Shown here: positions 16,929 to 25,755 of the stretch, in pieces
Layout of the letters: each line of letters begins with the position of its first letter
Position numbering within the stretch: the first letter of the stretch is position 1
DNA from: Kordiimonas sp. SCSIO 12603
Lineage (GTDB): Bacteria; Pseudomonadota; Alphaproteobacteria; Sphingomonadales; Kordiimonadaceae
Direction: 5' to 3'
NCBI RefSeq assembly: GCF_024398035.1
Contig: NZ_CP073748.1
Location: 1,096,001 to 1,160,000, forward strand
Length of the DNA stretch: 64,000 bases
Position numbers and translations under genes: made by a program
The notes under the pieces: model-generated
Told to the model about the DNA's origin: nothing
Seen by the model: the letters and a program-made list of their open reading frames with translations, nothing else
The model's database searches: none

Positions 16929-17483
16929 ATGGACACAAAAACAGATCAGAATGAAAAACACTCTTGGGGCGATATTGAAACAGTTATCGATTCAGTACTT
17001 AAAGTTCTTTTAAGCATCGCTATCCTAATTTTCGTTTTCTATTCGACTTGGTTTTACTTCACATCAAACGGCAGTCTACTTTCTAAATCCGCCTCAGATT
17101 GGGGGTCTTTTGGTGACTTTTTCGGCGGTATTTTCAACCCACTGATTTCATCTGTAATGCTGTATATATTGTTTCAGTCATTCAAAACACAGCGCCAGGA
17201 GCTAAGGTCTGTTTCATCTGAAATGAAAGCATCCGTGAAGTTAAACGCACTGCAGTCATTGCATCAAATAACCAGTGAAGAATTGCGAATAAACAAACAG
17301 GAACTTATTCAATATCAAAAAAATCTTGAACAACTAGGCAATCCCCCGATCAAATCGCTTAAGCATCTCCAGAAAAGAAATACCGTTAATAAAAAAATCA
17401 ACAGCTTGGGAATGGCCAGATTAGTTCTTGAAAAGAAACAGGAACGAATAGTTAACGATATAAACAAATACATCGCCCCTTAG
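16929..17483 (+). CDS. putAbiC-like short membrane protein (repeat module 3)
   Basis: 184 residues with GGGGGA before the ATG. Two membrane helices (about 22-45 and 68-88) flank the motif DWGSFGDFFGGIFNPLISS, typical of the N-terminal part of putative phage abortive infection proteins (putAbiC family). A basic coiled-coil region (about 90-184) follows. Family members are usually longer, with a C-terminal helical part of 100 or more extra residues, so this is a short form. It may be a natural minimal version or a truncated one; the frame is clean and ends well before repeat copy C. Role in phage exclusion is inferred from the motif and the island setting. Confidence 0.6.
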   Translation: MDTKTDQNEKHSWGDIETVIDSVLKVLLSIAILIFVFYSTWFYFTSNGSLLSKSASDWGSFGDFFGGIFNPLISSVMLYILFQSFKTQRQELRSVSSEMKASVKLNALQSLHQITSEELRINKQELIQYQKNLEQLGNPPIKSLKHLQKRNTVNKKINSLGMARLVLEKKQERIVNDINKYIAP

Positions 17484-17573
17484 GCGAAAATGATTGGTAG
17501 GTGGTTCTTGAACATGAGCCCGATAGATATTCCGAGTAATAGTCACACTTCTTGAGATACAATCTATTTCCAC

Positions 17574-17644
17574 AAGCACATTCAGTGTGCGTTTTTCGGA
17601 AAATAAGAGAGGCTTCAGCACTAGCTGAGGTCTTTTTTTTTTTT
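17574..17644 (+). repeat. Two-hairpin repeat, copy C
   Basis: Begins AAGCACATTCAGTGTGCG, continues TTTTTCGGAAAATAAG and GGCTTCAGC. The second stem is the best of the set (CTTCAGC with GCTGAGG around ACTA) and is followed by 12 T, a good terminator for the putAbiC-like gene. Confidence 0.8.
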
Positions 17645-17778
17645 GAAAATGACAATTTCGAAATTTTGCCAGTCTTAGCTGCATAAATAACTATGCCGAT
17701 GATTGATGCTGCTCTGTTGAAACAGAATTTCGGGGGGCAAATTACTTAAATTGATAAATACATATGAAAACAATTTCG

Positions 17779-17797
17779 AAGGAGAAGACATATGTAA
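17779..17797 (+). promoter_or_regulatory. Start-stop minimal ORF upstream of module 4 gene
   Basis: AAGGAG at 17779-17784 is spaced 7 bp from ATG-TAA at 17792-17797, an ideal ribosome site in front of a one-codon frame. Start-stop elements hold ribosomes and can tune a downstream gene (here 17861). A second overlapping frame (17764-17880, 38 codons) runs into the start of that gene. Confidence 0.3.
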
Positions 17798-17860
17798 AAT
17801 CCATAAGAATAGAGATGAAATTAAATATGTATAAAACGATCAAACTTAGGAGAATTACTT

Positions 17861-18079
17861 ATGATCAATTTAACAATTAACGAACAAGCGGGGATCACTT
17901 TTTATAAGGAACGCATCACAGCATTACAGATGAATATTCGAAGAAATGAAAGGTATTTTAGTCGTTCAATGCAGCACGCCATATTTCGTGATGAAAAGGC
18001 GATTGCAAAGTGGCGTATCGCATTGGTGAACTATCTGACTATTATTTTAAGAAAACGTATCAATCCTCGTCCTAGCTAA
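17861..18079 (+). CDS. Small basic hypothetical protein (repeat module 4)
   Basis: 72 residues with a good AGGAG 7-9 bp before the ATG. It is rich in Arg and Lys (IRRNERYFSRSMQHAIFRDE, LRKRINPRPS) and helical; no family is recognised. It is the last of the repeat-linked genes and is followed by the decayed copy D. It could be a nucleic-acid-binding accessory protein, but nothing in the sequence proves it. Confidence 0.5.
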   Translation: MINLTINEQAGITFYKERITALQMNIRRNERYFSRSMQHAIFRDEKAIAKWRIALVNYLTIILRKRINPRPS

Positions 18080-18179
18080 CCACTAAATAGGTTTATAAGC
18101 GATCAGAATATCAGCGGCGTTCTCCGCTTCTAGTATTCTTGGTCGCTTTACATAATCATAAACAGGGTGACATACTGCC

Positions 18180-18232
18180 GAAGCATGCTCATTTAGTGTG
18201 TACTTCTTTATATGTAAGAAAGGCTGCGATAC
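18180..18232 (+). repeat. Two-hairpin repeat, copy D (decayed)
   Basis: AAGCATGCTCATTTAGTGTG and TATGTAAGAAAGGCTGCGAT align with the first ~48 bases of copies A-C at roughly two thirds of positions. The second hairpin and T-run are lost, so it no longer looks like a terminator. Confidence 0.6.
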
Positions 18233-18395
18233 CAATTCAGACTTTGTAAATGGGTGAGGTACTAGTTATCCATTCATGTTTACTCTTATTGATCGCTTGT
18301 CTACGAGATTTAGTCTTGAATATAAAAAAAAACGCAGCATAGATGAATATCTTATGTGTGCTTGCTGGATTTGAAAACAATTTATACGAGTTTAT

Positions 18396-19730
18396 ATGGA
18401 TATTACTGAAACATTACTCGCGCTAATTCTTAATCCCCGGGAAAAGTTAGATATTGAATACAAAGACTGGTTGAATCTTGGCGATGGAAGACATAAAGCC
18501 AAGATTGCAAAGTCGATAATTGCTCTTGCCAATCAAGGAGGTGGGTTTTTAGTGATTGGTTTTAGGGAAATAAGAGAAAATCTTTTACCTCAAGAGCGTC
18601 CTAACGACTTGGCTGTAATCGATCAAGACGGCATCAACGCCATTGTTCGAAGATATATCTCTCCTACTTTTCACTGTGAACTTCATATGGCAGCACACCC
18701 TGATACTGGTACTGAATACCCAATAGTAATTGTACCAGGACCCCATCCTGTTCCAGTTATGTCCATTCGCGCGTACGATGGAGAATTGAGGCAGCACACC
18801 TGTTATATGCGTAAACCTGGTCCCTTAAGTGAGCCACCTCGGACAGCTGACGAATGGCGAACAATCTTCGACCAATGTCTTCGCGCAGGTAGAGACGATC
18901 TGCTTGATGCTTTTCGATCAATTATGGCAGGTTCAGTTGCTACTCCAGATATCGATGCGGATCATATGCAGCAGCTATCAGACTTCTGTCTTCAATCAGA
19001 TGATCGTTGGCGAGAGTTAACAGATGAATTGCCCGCAGGGCACGTAGCCCAATTTCCATTGGGGAGCTATGAGTTAGCTTTTTCATTACTTGACGCTGAA
19101 CCAGTGGCTACATTGCCCATGCTAAACGGTCATTTAGATCATGCACGTGGCGTTAATCTATCCGGATGGAGTCCATTTCTCAAACAAACTGATCGGCAAG
19201 CTGCTCCTAGAGTGTTTAATGGTAATGTCGAAGCATGGGTTGGGGGGGGCCAAAATGAACGACTGGAGATGTTTAATCAACCCGCGTATAAAGACTATTG
19301 GAATGTTTCGCCAAACAACCTTCTCTATACGAAACGCGGTTATCATGAAGATAGCATTCGTGATATTGAGGTTGGAACAATTATTGATATTGTTAAGCCA
19401 ATCAAGGTTGTTGCTGAAGGATTATTGTTTGCCTCAAGATATGCTGGTTCAATTGGTTATGAAGGGTCTATTGCAATTATTGTTGGTTTCACAGGTCTTC
19501 GTGGAAGAAGGTTAAGCTCAATTAATATTGCGCGGCCAATTTATGAGGATAGAATTGCAGAGCAAAATGAATGGCGTGGTGAAACTGTTATTGAATTAGC
19601 TGATATAGAAAATAATCTCCCAGAAGTCCTTCATTCCTTCCTTAGTTCTTTCTATGAACTATTTGATTTTTTCCCATTGTCTCTTGCATTGGTCAGAGAA
19701 GCTGTTGAGGAGCTCTTGAATCGTAGATAA
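18396..19730 (+). CDS. AlbA_2/Schlafen-type ATP-binding domain protein
   Basis: 444 residues. The N-terminal 150 residues match the AlbA_2 (Schlafen) fold: LDIEYKDWLNLGDGRHKAKI, then SIIALANQGGGFLVIGF near 41-57 and the PIVIVPGPHPVP strand. The C-terminal 290 residues (including LNGHLDHARGVNLSGWSPFL and a beta-rich block near 300-380) are not a domain I can name. AlbA_2 proteins occur as regulators and as nuclease-like defence or retron-effector proteins. Here it is alone between repeat D and the integrase operon. A defence role is inferred from place; a weak ribosome site leaves the start uncertain. Confidence 0.7.
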   Translation: MDITETLLALILNPREKLDIEYKDWLNLGDGRHKAKIAKSIIALANQGGGFLVIGFREIRENLLPQERPNDLAVIDQDGINAIVRRYISPTFHCELHMAAHPDTGTEYPIVIVPGPHPVPVMSIRAYDGELRQHTCYMRKPGPLSEPPRTADEWRTIFDQCLRAGRDDLLDAFRSIMAGSVATPDIDADHMQQLSDFCLQSDDRWRELTDELPAGHVAQFPLGSYELAFSLLDAEPVATLPMLNGHLDHARGVNLSGWSPFLKQTDRQAAPRVFNGNVEAWVGGGQNERLEMFNQPAYKDYWNVSPNNLLYTKRGYHEDSIRDIEVGTIIDIVKPIKVVAEGLLFASRYAGSIGYEGSIAIIVGFTGLRGRRLSSINIARPIYEDRIAEQNEWRGETVIELADIENNLPEVLHSFLSSFYELFDFFPLSLALVREAVEELLNRR

Positions 19731-19837
19731 AACACCAAGCTCTGTAGATAGTAACTTAATTTATAGGCGTTTGTATGTGATCCATTAACATCAATGTAGC
19801 CACTCTACTCTATAAGCATTAGTTGGATATTTTGACC

Positions 19838-21067
19838 ATGTATGTCTTTAAGCCAAACAGTCAACGTATGAAAAATGCAGGATACACGTCCATATTCCAT
19901 ATTCCGATCATAGTTGACACAAACTATGCCACCATTCCTGAAGCTAATTGGTTTTTACGGGAGCGGGCACTTGGTGAAATCAATAAAAAGGCTCCTGGTC
20001 GAGTTTTGGCCGAAAGGACGATTGTTGAATACGCCTATGATTTAAAAAGTTTTTTTTCGTGGTTGGATGGCAATAAGCAAAAATATCAATGGCAAACAAT
20101 TGATTATTATGGAGTTATTCATGGATTTCAGAATTTTCAAATGTCTAGTATTTCTGCATGTACCGGGCGGGCTTTAAGCAGAAGTTTTGTTTCTCGGCGT
20201 GTCGAAATGGCACTGGATTTTCTGAATTGGGCTCATGATCAAGGATTGCGTTCAAGTGTTAATGTCTTGAAGAAGCTTGGGACTGAAGAAAATGAAAGCC
20301 GACGCACGCATATAAATAAAGTTGATCCACAAAGGAAAGCCAAAGAGTTAGGCCCGCTACCATCTGCTGCCAATGTACAAGATTGGCTGCAGATGGTGGA
20401 AGAGAAGTGTGGTAGAAGTAAAGCTCTTGCTTGTTATACCGTCATTCGTACAGGCTTGAGAGTTTCCGAAATAGCGAACCTTCCAACACATATTATTTCA
20501 GATGAATGCGATACTGATAAAGGTCTTAGGGTTACCATAAAGTATGGGGCGAAGGGTAAAAAGGCGATTGGGGATGAAGCTATGGAAGGTAAGCCAAGAG
20601 AAGTTTATTTCCCACAAGACTTAGTAAAAAAATTGTATAGTTATAAAAATGGTTGGCGAATCAGAAACCTAGCGGTAGGCAAGAAATATAACAAAGAAGA
20701 CAAAGATAGAATGTTTTTGGGTGATGATTTTGGTCAACCATTGAGCCCTCAAACGATAAGGGAAGCTTGGAAGTCTTGTGATAGGCCGTCAGGCTTACGA
20801 TCACCTCATAAAGGCCGCGATTATTGGGCATGTAGGATGCTTTATGATCATATGACTTCTGAGCAATTCAAGGTTCACGAGAAATTACCATATGGTACTT
20901 TGGTAGACGCAGCATTCAATTTTATCAATCTGCGCATACGCCCTCAGCTCGGTCATTCCACGATAGATACTACATTTGTGTATTTAGAATGGTTATTTCA
21001 TCATACAAGTCTTAATGAAATGAATGAGGATTGGCGGGAATTTCTATTGGGGGCTGAATATTCCTAG
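19838..21067 (+). CDS. Tyrosine recombinase 1 of the island integrase operon
   Basis: 409 residues from the ATG at 19838 (an in-frame TTG at 19823 adds five). It cuts and joins DNA through a tyrosine-DNA link. The catalytic set is visible: Arg in VIRTGLRVSEIANL, HKGR as the His-x-x-Arg box, LGHSTIDTTFVYLEW with His and, nine residues on, the nucleophile Tyr. The N-terminal ~150 residues form the arm-binding SAM-like domain. It overlaps the next recombinase by 44 bp in another frame, so the operon is tightly coupled. It corresponds in position to TnpA of Tn554-type elements. Confidence 0.88.
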   Translation: MYVFKPNSQRMKNAGYTSIFHIPIIVDTNYATIPEANWFLRERALGEINKKAPGRVLAERTIVEYAYDLKSFFSWLDGNKQKYQWQTIDYYGVIHGFQNFQMSSISACTGRALSRSFVSRRVEMALDFLNWAHDQGLRSSVNVLKKLGTEENESRRTHINKVDPQRKAKELGPLPSAANVQDWLQMVEEKCGRSKALACYTVIRTGLRVSEIANLPTHIISDECDTDKGLRVTIKYGAKGKKAIGDEAMEGKPREVYFPQDLVKKLYSYKNGWRIRNLAVGKKYNKEDKDRMFLGDDFGQPLSPQTIREAWKSCDRPSGLRSPHKGRDYWACRMLYDHMTSEQFKVHEKLPYGTLVDAAFNFINLRIRPQLGHSTIDTTFVYLEWLFHHTSLNEMNEDWREFLLGAEYS

Positions 21068-23129
21068 ACTTGTAAAAAAACAGCATAATCAAAGTGTTGT
21101 CCGTATCAATACTGCTGCAAAATCTCATTTTTTTGCAAATAATGATAGCATGGATTCATTACATTGGTGGCATGATCGTTTCGATTGTAAGACCAAAGTA
21201 GACCTACGTATATTTGCTGAAGGAGATGGGAAGGATTTCCCATCAATACCTAGTTTAATTGGTGAGCTAGCTCCAGCTATAAAAATATTGACAGTGAACA
21301 ATACTGTTTCTTCGATTTTTGCAAGCCTTGATGTCTTGAAGAGGTTCTGGAGATTTCTTGGATGGTTAGAACAATTGGGTCTTACCATTCCTCACTCGGT
21401 CATGGATATTGATTATAAGGTTGGGCAATTTTTCAAAGATTGGTTGCTGTTTGAGCAACCTGTTAGTCAAAACTCAGCAAGTGCAACAATCAGCTGGGTA
21501 GCTTCGGCAATTAATGCTGCGAGGCGATGTATTGAACCAGGCCAAAATGATATATGGTGGCCTAATATACCTAGAATCAAAGGCGATCTACACGCTGACA
21601 TTGATCCCGATAATATTAGAAAAATTGGGTTTGCACTTCGTTCAGAGATGAGATGCTATAAGCAGGCAAAGATTGAAGGTAGAAAGTTGTTGTCTAAGAG
21701 CATACCTGACCCAAGGGTTTCGGGGTGGGTCAATACAAAACGGAAAAAAACGAAAGAATATCCGTTTCGAGAGAGTGAGTATGAGAATCTCTTAGCTCAA
21801 TTTGCATATGCGACCAAGGACTTCTGCGATAGAAGTATAGAAGATGAAAGTCTTGTTTTTAAAAGATTTTTAGATTCTAATGAATGGAGTAATCCTTCTT
21901 ATCGGTATATGGCTCCCTCATGTTTTAGCGACCCAACTCCTATGTCTAGAGTTTCGTGGTTTTTACCGACTTTTGAAGAAGCGTGTATCAATCTCTGCCT
22001 TTTTTTACAGAAAAGTGGCTGGAACTCTGAAGTTGCCTTTTCAATGGAGGTAGAGAACTGCTTTATTGAATATCCTGATGACAATATGGCTTCTATTTGG
22101 GGATATAAAGGGCGAGCTGGGAAGAAAAAAATCATCACCAGTTCTCAGATGAAGCCAACATGGCACCCTTATCAAGTCTTAAAATATCAGATTGAAGTAA
22201 CCAAGCCCCTTAGGGACGAGGTGAGGATACGCCTAGGAAAGTTGTTGGAGAAAACGGTACGTACTGACGAAGAAGATGCTTTACGTAAAAGATTGCAGAA
22301 AATGTTGAAGTCGCCTTGGTTGTTTTATCGATTAACTCACAATGGCGCTGAGACAGGCAGGATAGGGTGTCTAGAAGATAGTATCAGTCAGTTATCTAAG
22401 GTGCTTAGGAAGGTTTGTCAAAAACATGGTGTATCTACTGAAGTAAAGGACGTTAGAAAAGAAAATGGTGTTAGGCCTTTAAAATTAAGCGATTTTCGAG
22501 ACGGCTATGCAGCCTATGTTTTTGCGAAGAGTGGTGGCAATTTTTTTATACTCCAGCAAGCGCTAAAGCATAATAACACCAGTAGTTTGATTAATTACAT
22601 TCGTCAAAATAGGCATCGGGAGGAAGCGCTATCAATAGCACATAAGATTTTGAACTTCACATGGCGAGATATTGAAAAAAATAAGGTTGTCGATCCTACA
22701 CTTCTTTTTGTGGCAATGAACATCAAAGATATAGAAGAAGAAGATAGGCGTCGACTGTTTGAGTATAGAGAAAGAACGCGTGTTGGAATGGGATGCGGGC
22801 GCCAAGGACATAAGCCTAAAAATATCGCATCAAAAATCTCTCAAGGTAAAAGGTGTTCAATACAAAGGTGTATCTTATGTGACAAAGGTATGATCTTTGA
22901 GGATAGTTTTCAGGGATTAGCTGAAAGATATGGTGAAATACTTTACATAAAAAGCACCACGCCGGTTATAGAATTTGAAGAGTCAGATTTTCAGGATGAA
23001 AAGGCCAATATAGAAATTGCCGTCGATGCTTATTGGGGTAGTAGAAAAACTGAATTCATGATTATGGCGGAGGATAAATTGGAGCAATGTTCAAGAGGGG
23101 AAGTTTATGTATTCGATACCACTGCTTGA
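21024..23129 (+). CDS. Large divergent tyrosine recombinase 2
   Basis: 701 residues. The C-terminal part keeps a recognisable recombinase core: LKLSDFRDGYAAYVFAKSGG (the box-II region, with Arg retained and the usual His replaced by Ser) and LKHNNTSSLINYIR, in which His and Tyr are nine residues apart. The C-terminus has Cys-rich GMGCGRQGHKPK and CSIQRCILC blocks that may bind zinc. The N-terminal half is large and not assignable. It overlaps both neighbours. The start at 21024 is the longest frame and may be up to ~100 bases too early. Comparable to the long middle recombinases of Tn554-like or trio-type elements. Confidence 0.72.
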   Translation: MRIGGNFYWGLNIPRLVKKQHNQSVVRINTAAKSHFFANNDSMDSLHWWHDRFDCKTKVDLRIFAEGDGKDFPSIPSLIGELAPAIKILTVNNTVSSIFASLDVLKRFWRFLGWLEQLGLTIPHSVMDIDYKVGQFFKDWLLFEQPVSQNSASATISWVASAINAARRCIEPGQNDIWWPNIPRIKGDLHADIDPDNIRKIGFALRSEMRCYKQAKIEGRKLLSKSIPDPRVSGWVNTKRKKTKEYPFRESEYENLLAQFAYATKDFCDRSIEDESLVFKRFLDSNEWSNPSYRYMAPSCFSDPTPMSRVSWFLPTFEEACINLCLFLQKSGWNSEVAFSMEVENCFIEYPDDNMASIWGYKGRAGKKKIITSSQMKPTWHPYQVLKYQIEVTKPLRDEVRIRLGKLLEKTVRTDEEDALRKRLQKMLKSPWLFYRLTHNGAETGRIGCLEDSISQLSKVLRKVCQKHGVSTEVKDVRKENGVRPLKLSDFRDGYAAYVFAKSGGNFFILQQALKHNNTSSLINYIRQNRHREEALSIAHKILNFTWRDIEKNKVVDPTLLFVAMNIKDIEEEDRRRLFEYRERTRVGMGCGRQGHKPKNIASKISQGKRCSIQRCILCDKGMIFEDSFQGLAERYGEILYIKSTTPVIEFEESDFQDEKANIEIAVDAYWGSRKTEFMIMAEDKLEQCSRGEVYVFDTTA

Positions 23130-25050
23130 TCGCCCCGATGACAATGATGTAGCTATTTATGATTATGTATTTCAGAATGCCACTAAAGGTTTAACTGAGA
23201 TATTTAGCCCCGATTTTCAAGTTTTACCACATGTAACGTTCTCAAATAATTCATGGGAAATCCCAAAGAAATATTGCTCGTCCCTAACTGTTGATTCTGA
23301 GCGAAAGATAGAATTCGGCCCTCTGTTCTTGTTGCCAGCTGAGGACAACATCAGGGATCTATTTGTCATTCGTGCAAAGACAATTTGTATTTTGTTGAAG
23401 TTTTTTAAAGTAAGAAATGGAAGCCGTACTCATGCCTTGAAGTATGCAACTTGGGCGAGGATGTGCCGTACATTTATTACTGTAATTTCAAAGATACATC
23501 AAAGCGGAATTCACAATGAATATGTATTGAGGGACTTAGGTTATCATTCCTTCTTAAAGTACTTTCACGGCTATGGTGGCCGTTCAATTGTAAGCAGATT
23601 GATAGCAATAAACGCCGTAGGCCGTTTAGATGACTTCCCAGAAGATAAAATTGGCTATGAGTTAGAAAGACAAGGTCAAGCCATTGTCTGTGATGAAAGC
23701 AATTCCGTTAGCTATCAGCCCTATGAGAATGATGAGCTGGCAATTATGGGGTGGGTAGCCTCTTGGGTTTCCAAAAATTTGACGGAAAAGGCTCTGTCAA
23801 TGCTATCTGCGGTTAAGCGTGTAGAGTTAGAAACGTCATCTGAAAAGAATAGGTATAAAAAAATATCTGAGGGCCTTCTGGCTTTGCAAGAAATTAACGA
23901 ATGGCCAATTGAGCTAAATTTGACAACGACAAATAGTAAGGTCAATTGGAAAAAACAATTGCGATTGAACCTTAAGGGGGAGGTGTTAACTTTATTTCGT
24001 ATTATACAAGCATGCAATGTAGTCATCTTGAATATTTCACTGGGGGCTAGACGATCAGAATTGCTTAATCTATCGTTTGATAATCTTTTAGATACCTATG
24101 CTGGTACACCTATCATACGGGGACAAATAGAAAAACATAAAGATACTTCGGTAGATCATTTATGGCCGGCGGCAGATGTCGTGATGGATGTTTTAGAACG
24201 TCAAAGAAAGTTGAAAGTGGCATTTGAGGAATATTCCGGGAACGAGTATCAAGACTCTCTCTTTTTTCCCGGTCGAGCAGATAGTCAAAAGGTAAAGAAC
24301 TTTACTTCATTTTTTTCGACATTTAGCAAAAACATAAAATATGCAGAAAAGACAATGGCTAGTCACGTTGCAGGGTCTATTCATGGTCATCGCTTCCGCT
24401 ATTCCTTTGCGAGAATTATTAGCTTGGCGGTTACGTCAGGCCCTGCAATTTTACAAAAAATTTTTGGTCATCATGATTATAGCGAAAGTGTTGGATATGC
24501 ACTTTCTAATAAAGGCCTATCGGGAGACATTGATAAAATTACTAACGAAGTAAGATATCTAATGGCGGAAGAAATGATTACGACCAATAAACAAGCTAGT
24601 GGTCCAGCAAATAGCAAGATAGATAGTACAATAAACGCAGTGTTGGTACGTCACGGTAAAAATGAGTTGGGCGTAGATACTATGGAGGAAGCTATAGAAA
24701 TATTAGCGGCTGCCTCATCTTCTATGCACCTAGTTAGACCAAATGTGATATGTACTAAACTTCTAAATCAGGTTGGCGAGTGCTCTAAAACGGGCGGATA
24801 CCCGAATGTCTCGGCATGTTCGGTGAACTGTAGCCATCGATACGAAATGGCTGCTGCCCGTGATGATGTTATACAAAGTATTGAACTTCTTTTGTTAGAA
24901 ATCGACAGAAACACTGACATTAACTCTCGTGTTTTTCAAAAAGCTCAACTTGAAACACAGTTCAGTAGATTTGCTGATGTTAAAGCCAAGTATGAACACG
25001 ATAAGCGTGTAATGAGATTTTACGATCAAATAAAAGAAATGGAACTGTGA
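23107..25050 (+). CDS. Tyrosine recombinase 3 of the island integrase operon
   Basis: 647 residues; GAGGGG sits before the ATG and the gene overlaps its upstream neighbour by 23 bp. Catalytic residues: Arg in SLGARRSELLNLS (about 315), Lys in IEKHKDTS (about 345), HRFR as the His-x-x-Arg box (428-431), and IFGHHDYSESVGYAL with His455 and nucleophile Tyr464 nine residues later. A Cys-rich tail (CSKTGGYPNVSACSVNCSHR, about 565-585) follows. All five catalytic positions are intact, so this one and recombinase 1 should both be active. Confidence 0.85.
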   Translation: MYSIPLLDRPDDNDVAIYDYVFQNATKGLTEIFSPDFQVLPHVTFSNNSWEIPKKYCSSLTVDSERKIEFGPLFLLPAEDNIRDLFVIRAKTICILLKFFKVRNGSRTHALKYATWARMCRTFITVISKIHQSGIHNEYVLRDLGYHSFLKYFHGYGGRSIVSRLIAINAVGRLDDFPEDKIGYELERQGQAIVCDESNSVSYQPYENDELAIMGWVASWVSKNLTEKALSMLSAVKRVELETSSEKNRYKKISEGLLALQEINEWPIELNLTTTNSKVNWKKQLRLNLKGEVLTLFRIIQACNVVILNISLGARRSELLNLSFDNLLDTYAGTPIIRGQIEKHKDTSVDHLWPAADVVMDVLERQRKLKVAFEEYSGNEYQDSLFFPGRADSQKVKNFTSFFSTFSKNIKYAEKTMASHVAGSIHGHRFRYSFARIISLAVTSGPAILQKIFGHHDYSESVGYALSNKGLSGDIDKITNEVRYLMAEEMITTNKQASGPANSKIDSTINAVLVRHGKNELGVDTMEEAIEILAAASSSMHLVRPNVICTKLLNQVGECSKTGGYPNVSACSVNCSHRYEMAAARDDVIQSIELLLLEIDRNTDINSRVFQKAQLETQFSRFADVKAKYEHDKRVMRFYDQIKEMEL

Positions 25051-25592
25051 TAGTGACTAGAATAACGATTTCCGCATGGGAAGAATTGGAGTTACGTACC
25101 CATGAACTAACTGAAAAGGAAAAAATGGGCTTAATAGATTTCCAGATCATTATTCCTGATAATGCTGGTTTTTCTACAAAAAAAAAATATGAGATCATAC
25201 TTGCTATATTTACAGCTATTAAACATTCTAAAAAAGAAGCTGGTGTGCATGGCAATGAGGGTAAAGAACGAATAACAAAGGCATCTCTACTAAGAGCAGC
25301 TAATGTTAAAGAAACTACGCTAAAAAATCCATCGCACAAGTTAACTAGAGCTGTCGTCGATGCATGGTTGCAAAAGAACCAGAGGCCTTCAAAGGCAATC
25401 CTAACGAAAAATGAACAAACAGAACTTGCTGCAGCAAAAGATGCGTTATTGTTGGCTGTTGAACAGCAAAACATTAAAGATATTGAAAACCGTCAGCTAC
25501 GACAGCAGTTGATTGAAAAAGAAGAAGAGATAGTCAGGCTTAATACTCTAATTTCTACGATGAATAAAACAGTGTTATACCCTTCTGGGTAA
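25047..25592 (+). CDS. TnpC/DUF6262-like coiled-coil accessory protein
   Basis: 181 residues. It starts at a GTG overlapping the stop of recombinase 3 by 4 bp. The middle ERITKASLLRAANVKETTLK resembles the helix-turn-helix-like DUF6262/TnpC segment, and the last ~60 residues form a coiled coil (LRQQLIEKEEEIVRLNTLIS). Such small proteins close the recombinase operons of Tn554-like elements and aid orientation or efficiency of integration. The family call is by layout and the short motif only. Confidence 0.62.
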   Translation: MIVTRITISAWEELELRTHELTEKEKMGLIDFQIIIPDNAGFSTKKKYEIILAIFTAIKHSKKEAGVHGNEGKERITKASLLRAANVKETTLKNPSHKLTRAVVDAWLQKNQRPSKAILTKNEQTELAAAKDALLLAVEQQNIKDIENRQLRQQLIEKEEEIVRLNTLISTMNKTVLYPSG

Positions 25593-25755
25593 TGTGCTTG
25601 CACGTTCTTTCAAAACGATACTGATACACTATTGCATGGACTACCTGTGATGTAGTTCTCATCACAGATAAGAACTACATCACAGGTTTAATAAGTCCGA
25701 TTTATTAAATAAGATATTGATTTAGTTATATAAATCTATATGATGTTATCACTAA
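25593..25755. other. Right-end noncoding region of island
   Basis: Between the last operon gene and attR. It contains the 17-bp perfect inverted repeat (separate entry) and a 60-bp A/T-rich stretch ending at the crossover core. The stretch should be the right arm region for the recombinases. Confidence 0.5.
25643..25687. repeat. Perfect 17-bp inverted repeat near attR
   Basis: ACCTGTGATGTAGTTCT (25643-25659) and its exact reverse complement (25671-25687) surround an 11-base spacer. The following bases have only a short T stretch, so it is a poor classical terminator. It lies 69 bp inside the right island end, where it could be a terminator for the recombinase operon or a recombination or excision structure. 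Confidence 0.8.

Noticed and set aside
15556-17644. Integron attC sites
   Set aside because: The repeats lack RYYYAAC and GTTRRRY core ends and no integron integrase lies nearby; the structure is a terminator-like double hairpin.
24980-25474. 164-codon minus-strand frame
   Set aside because: It lies opposite the coiled-coil accessory gene, which has coupled translation and a sensible protein; the minus frame is a shadow.
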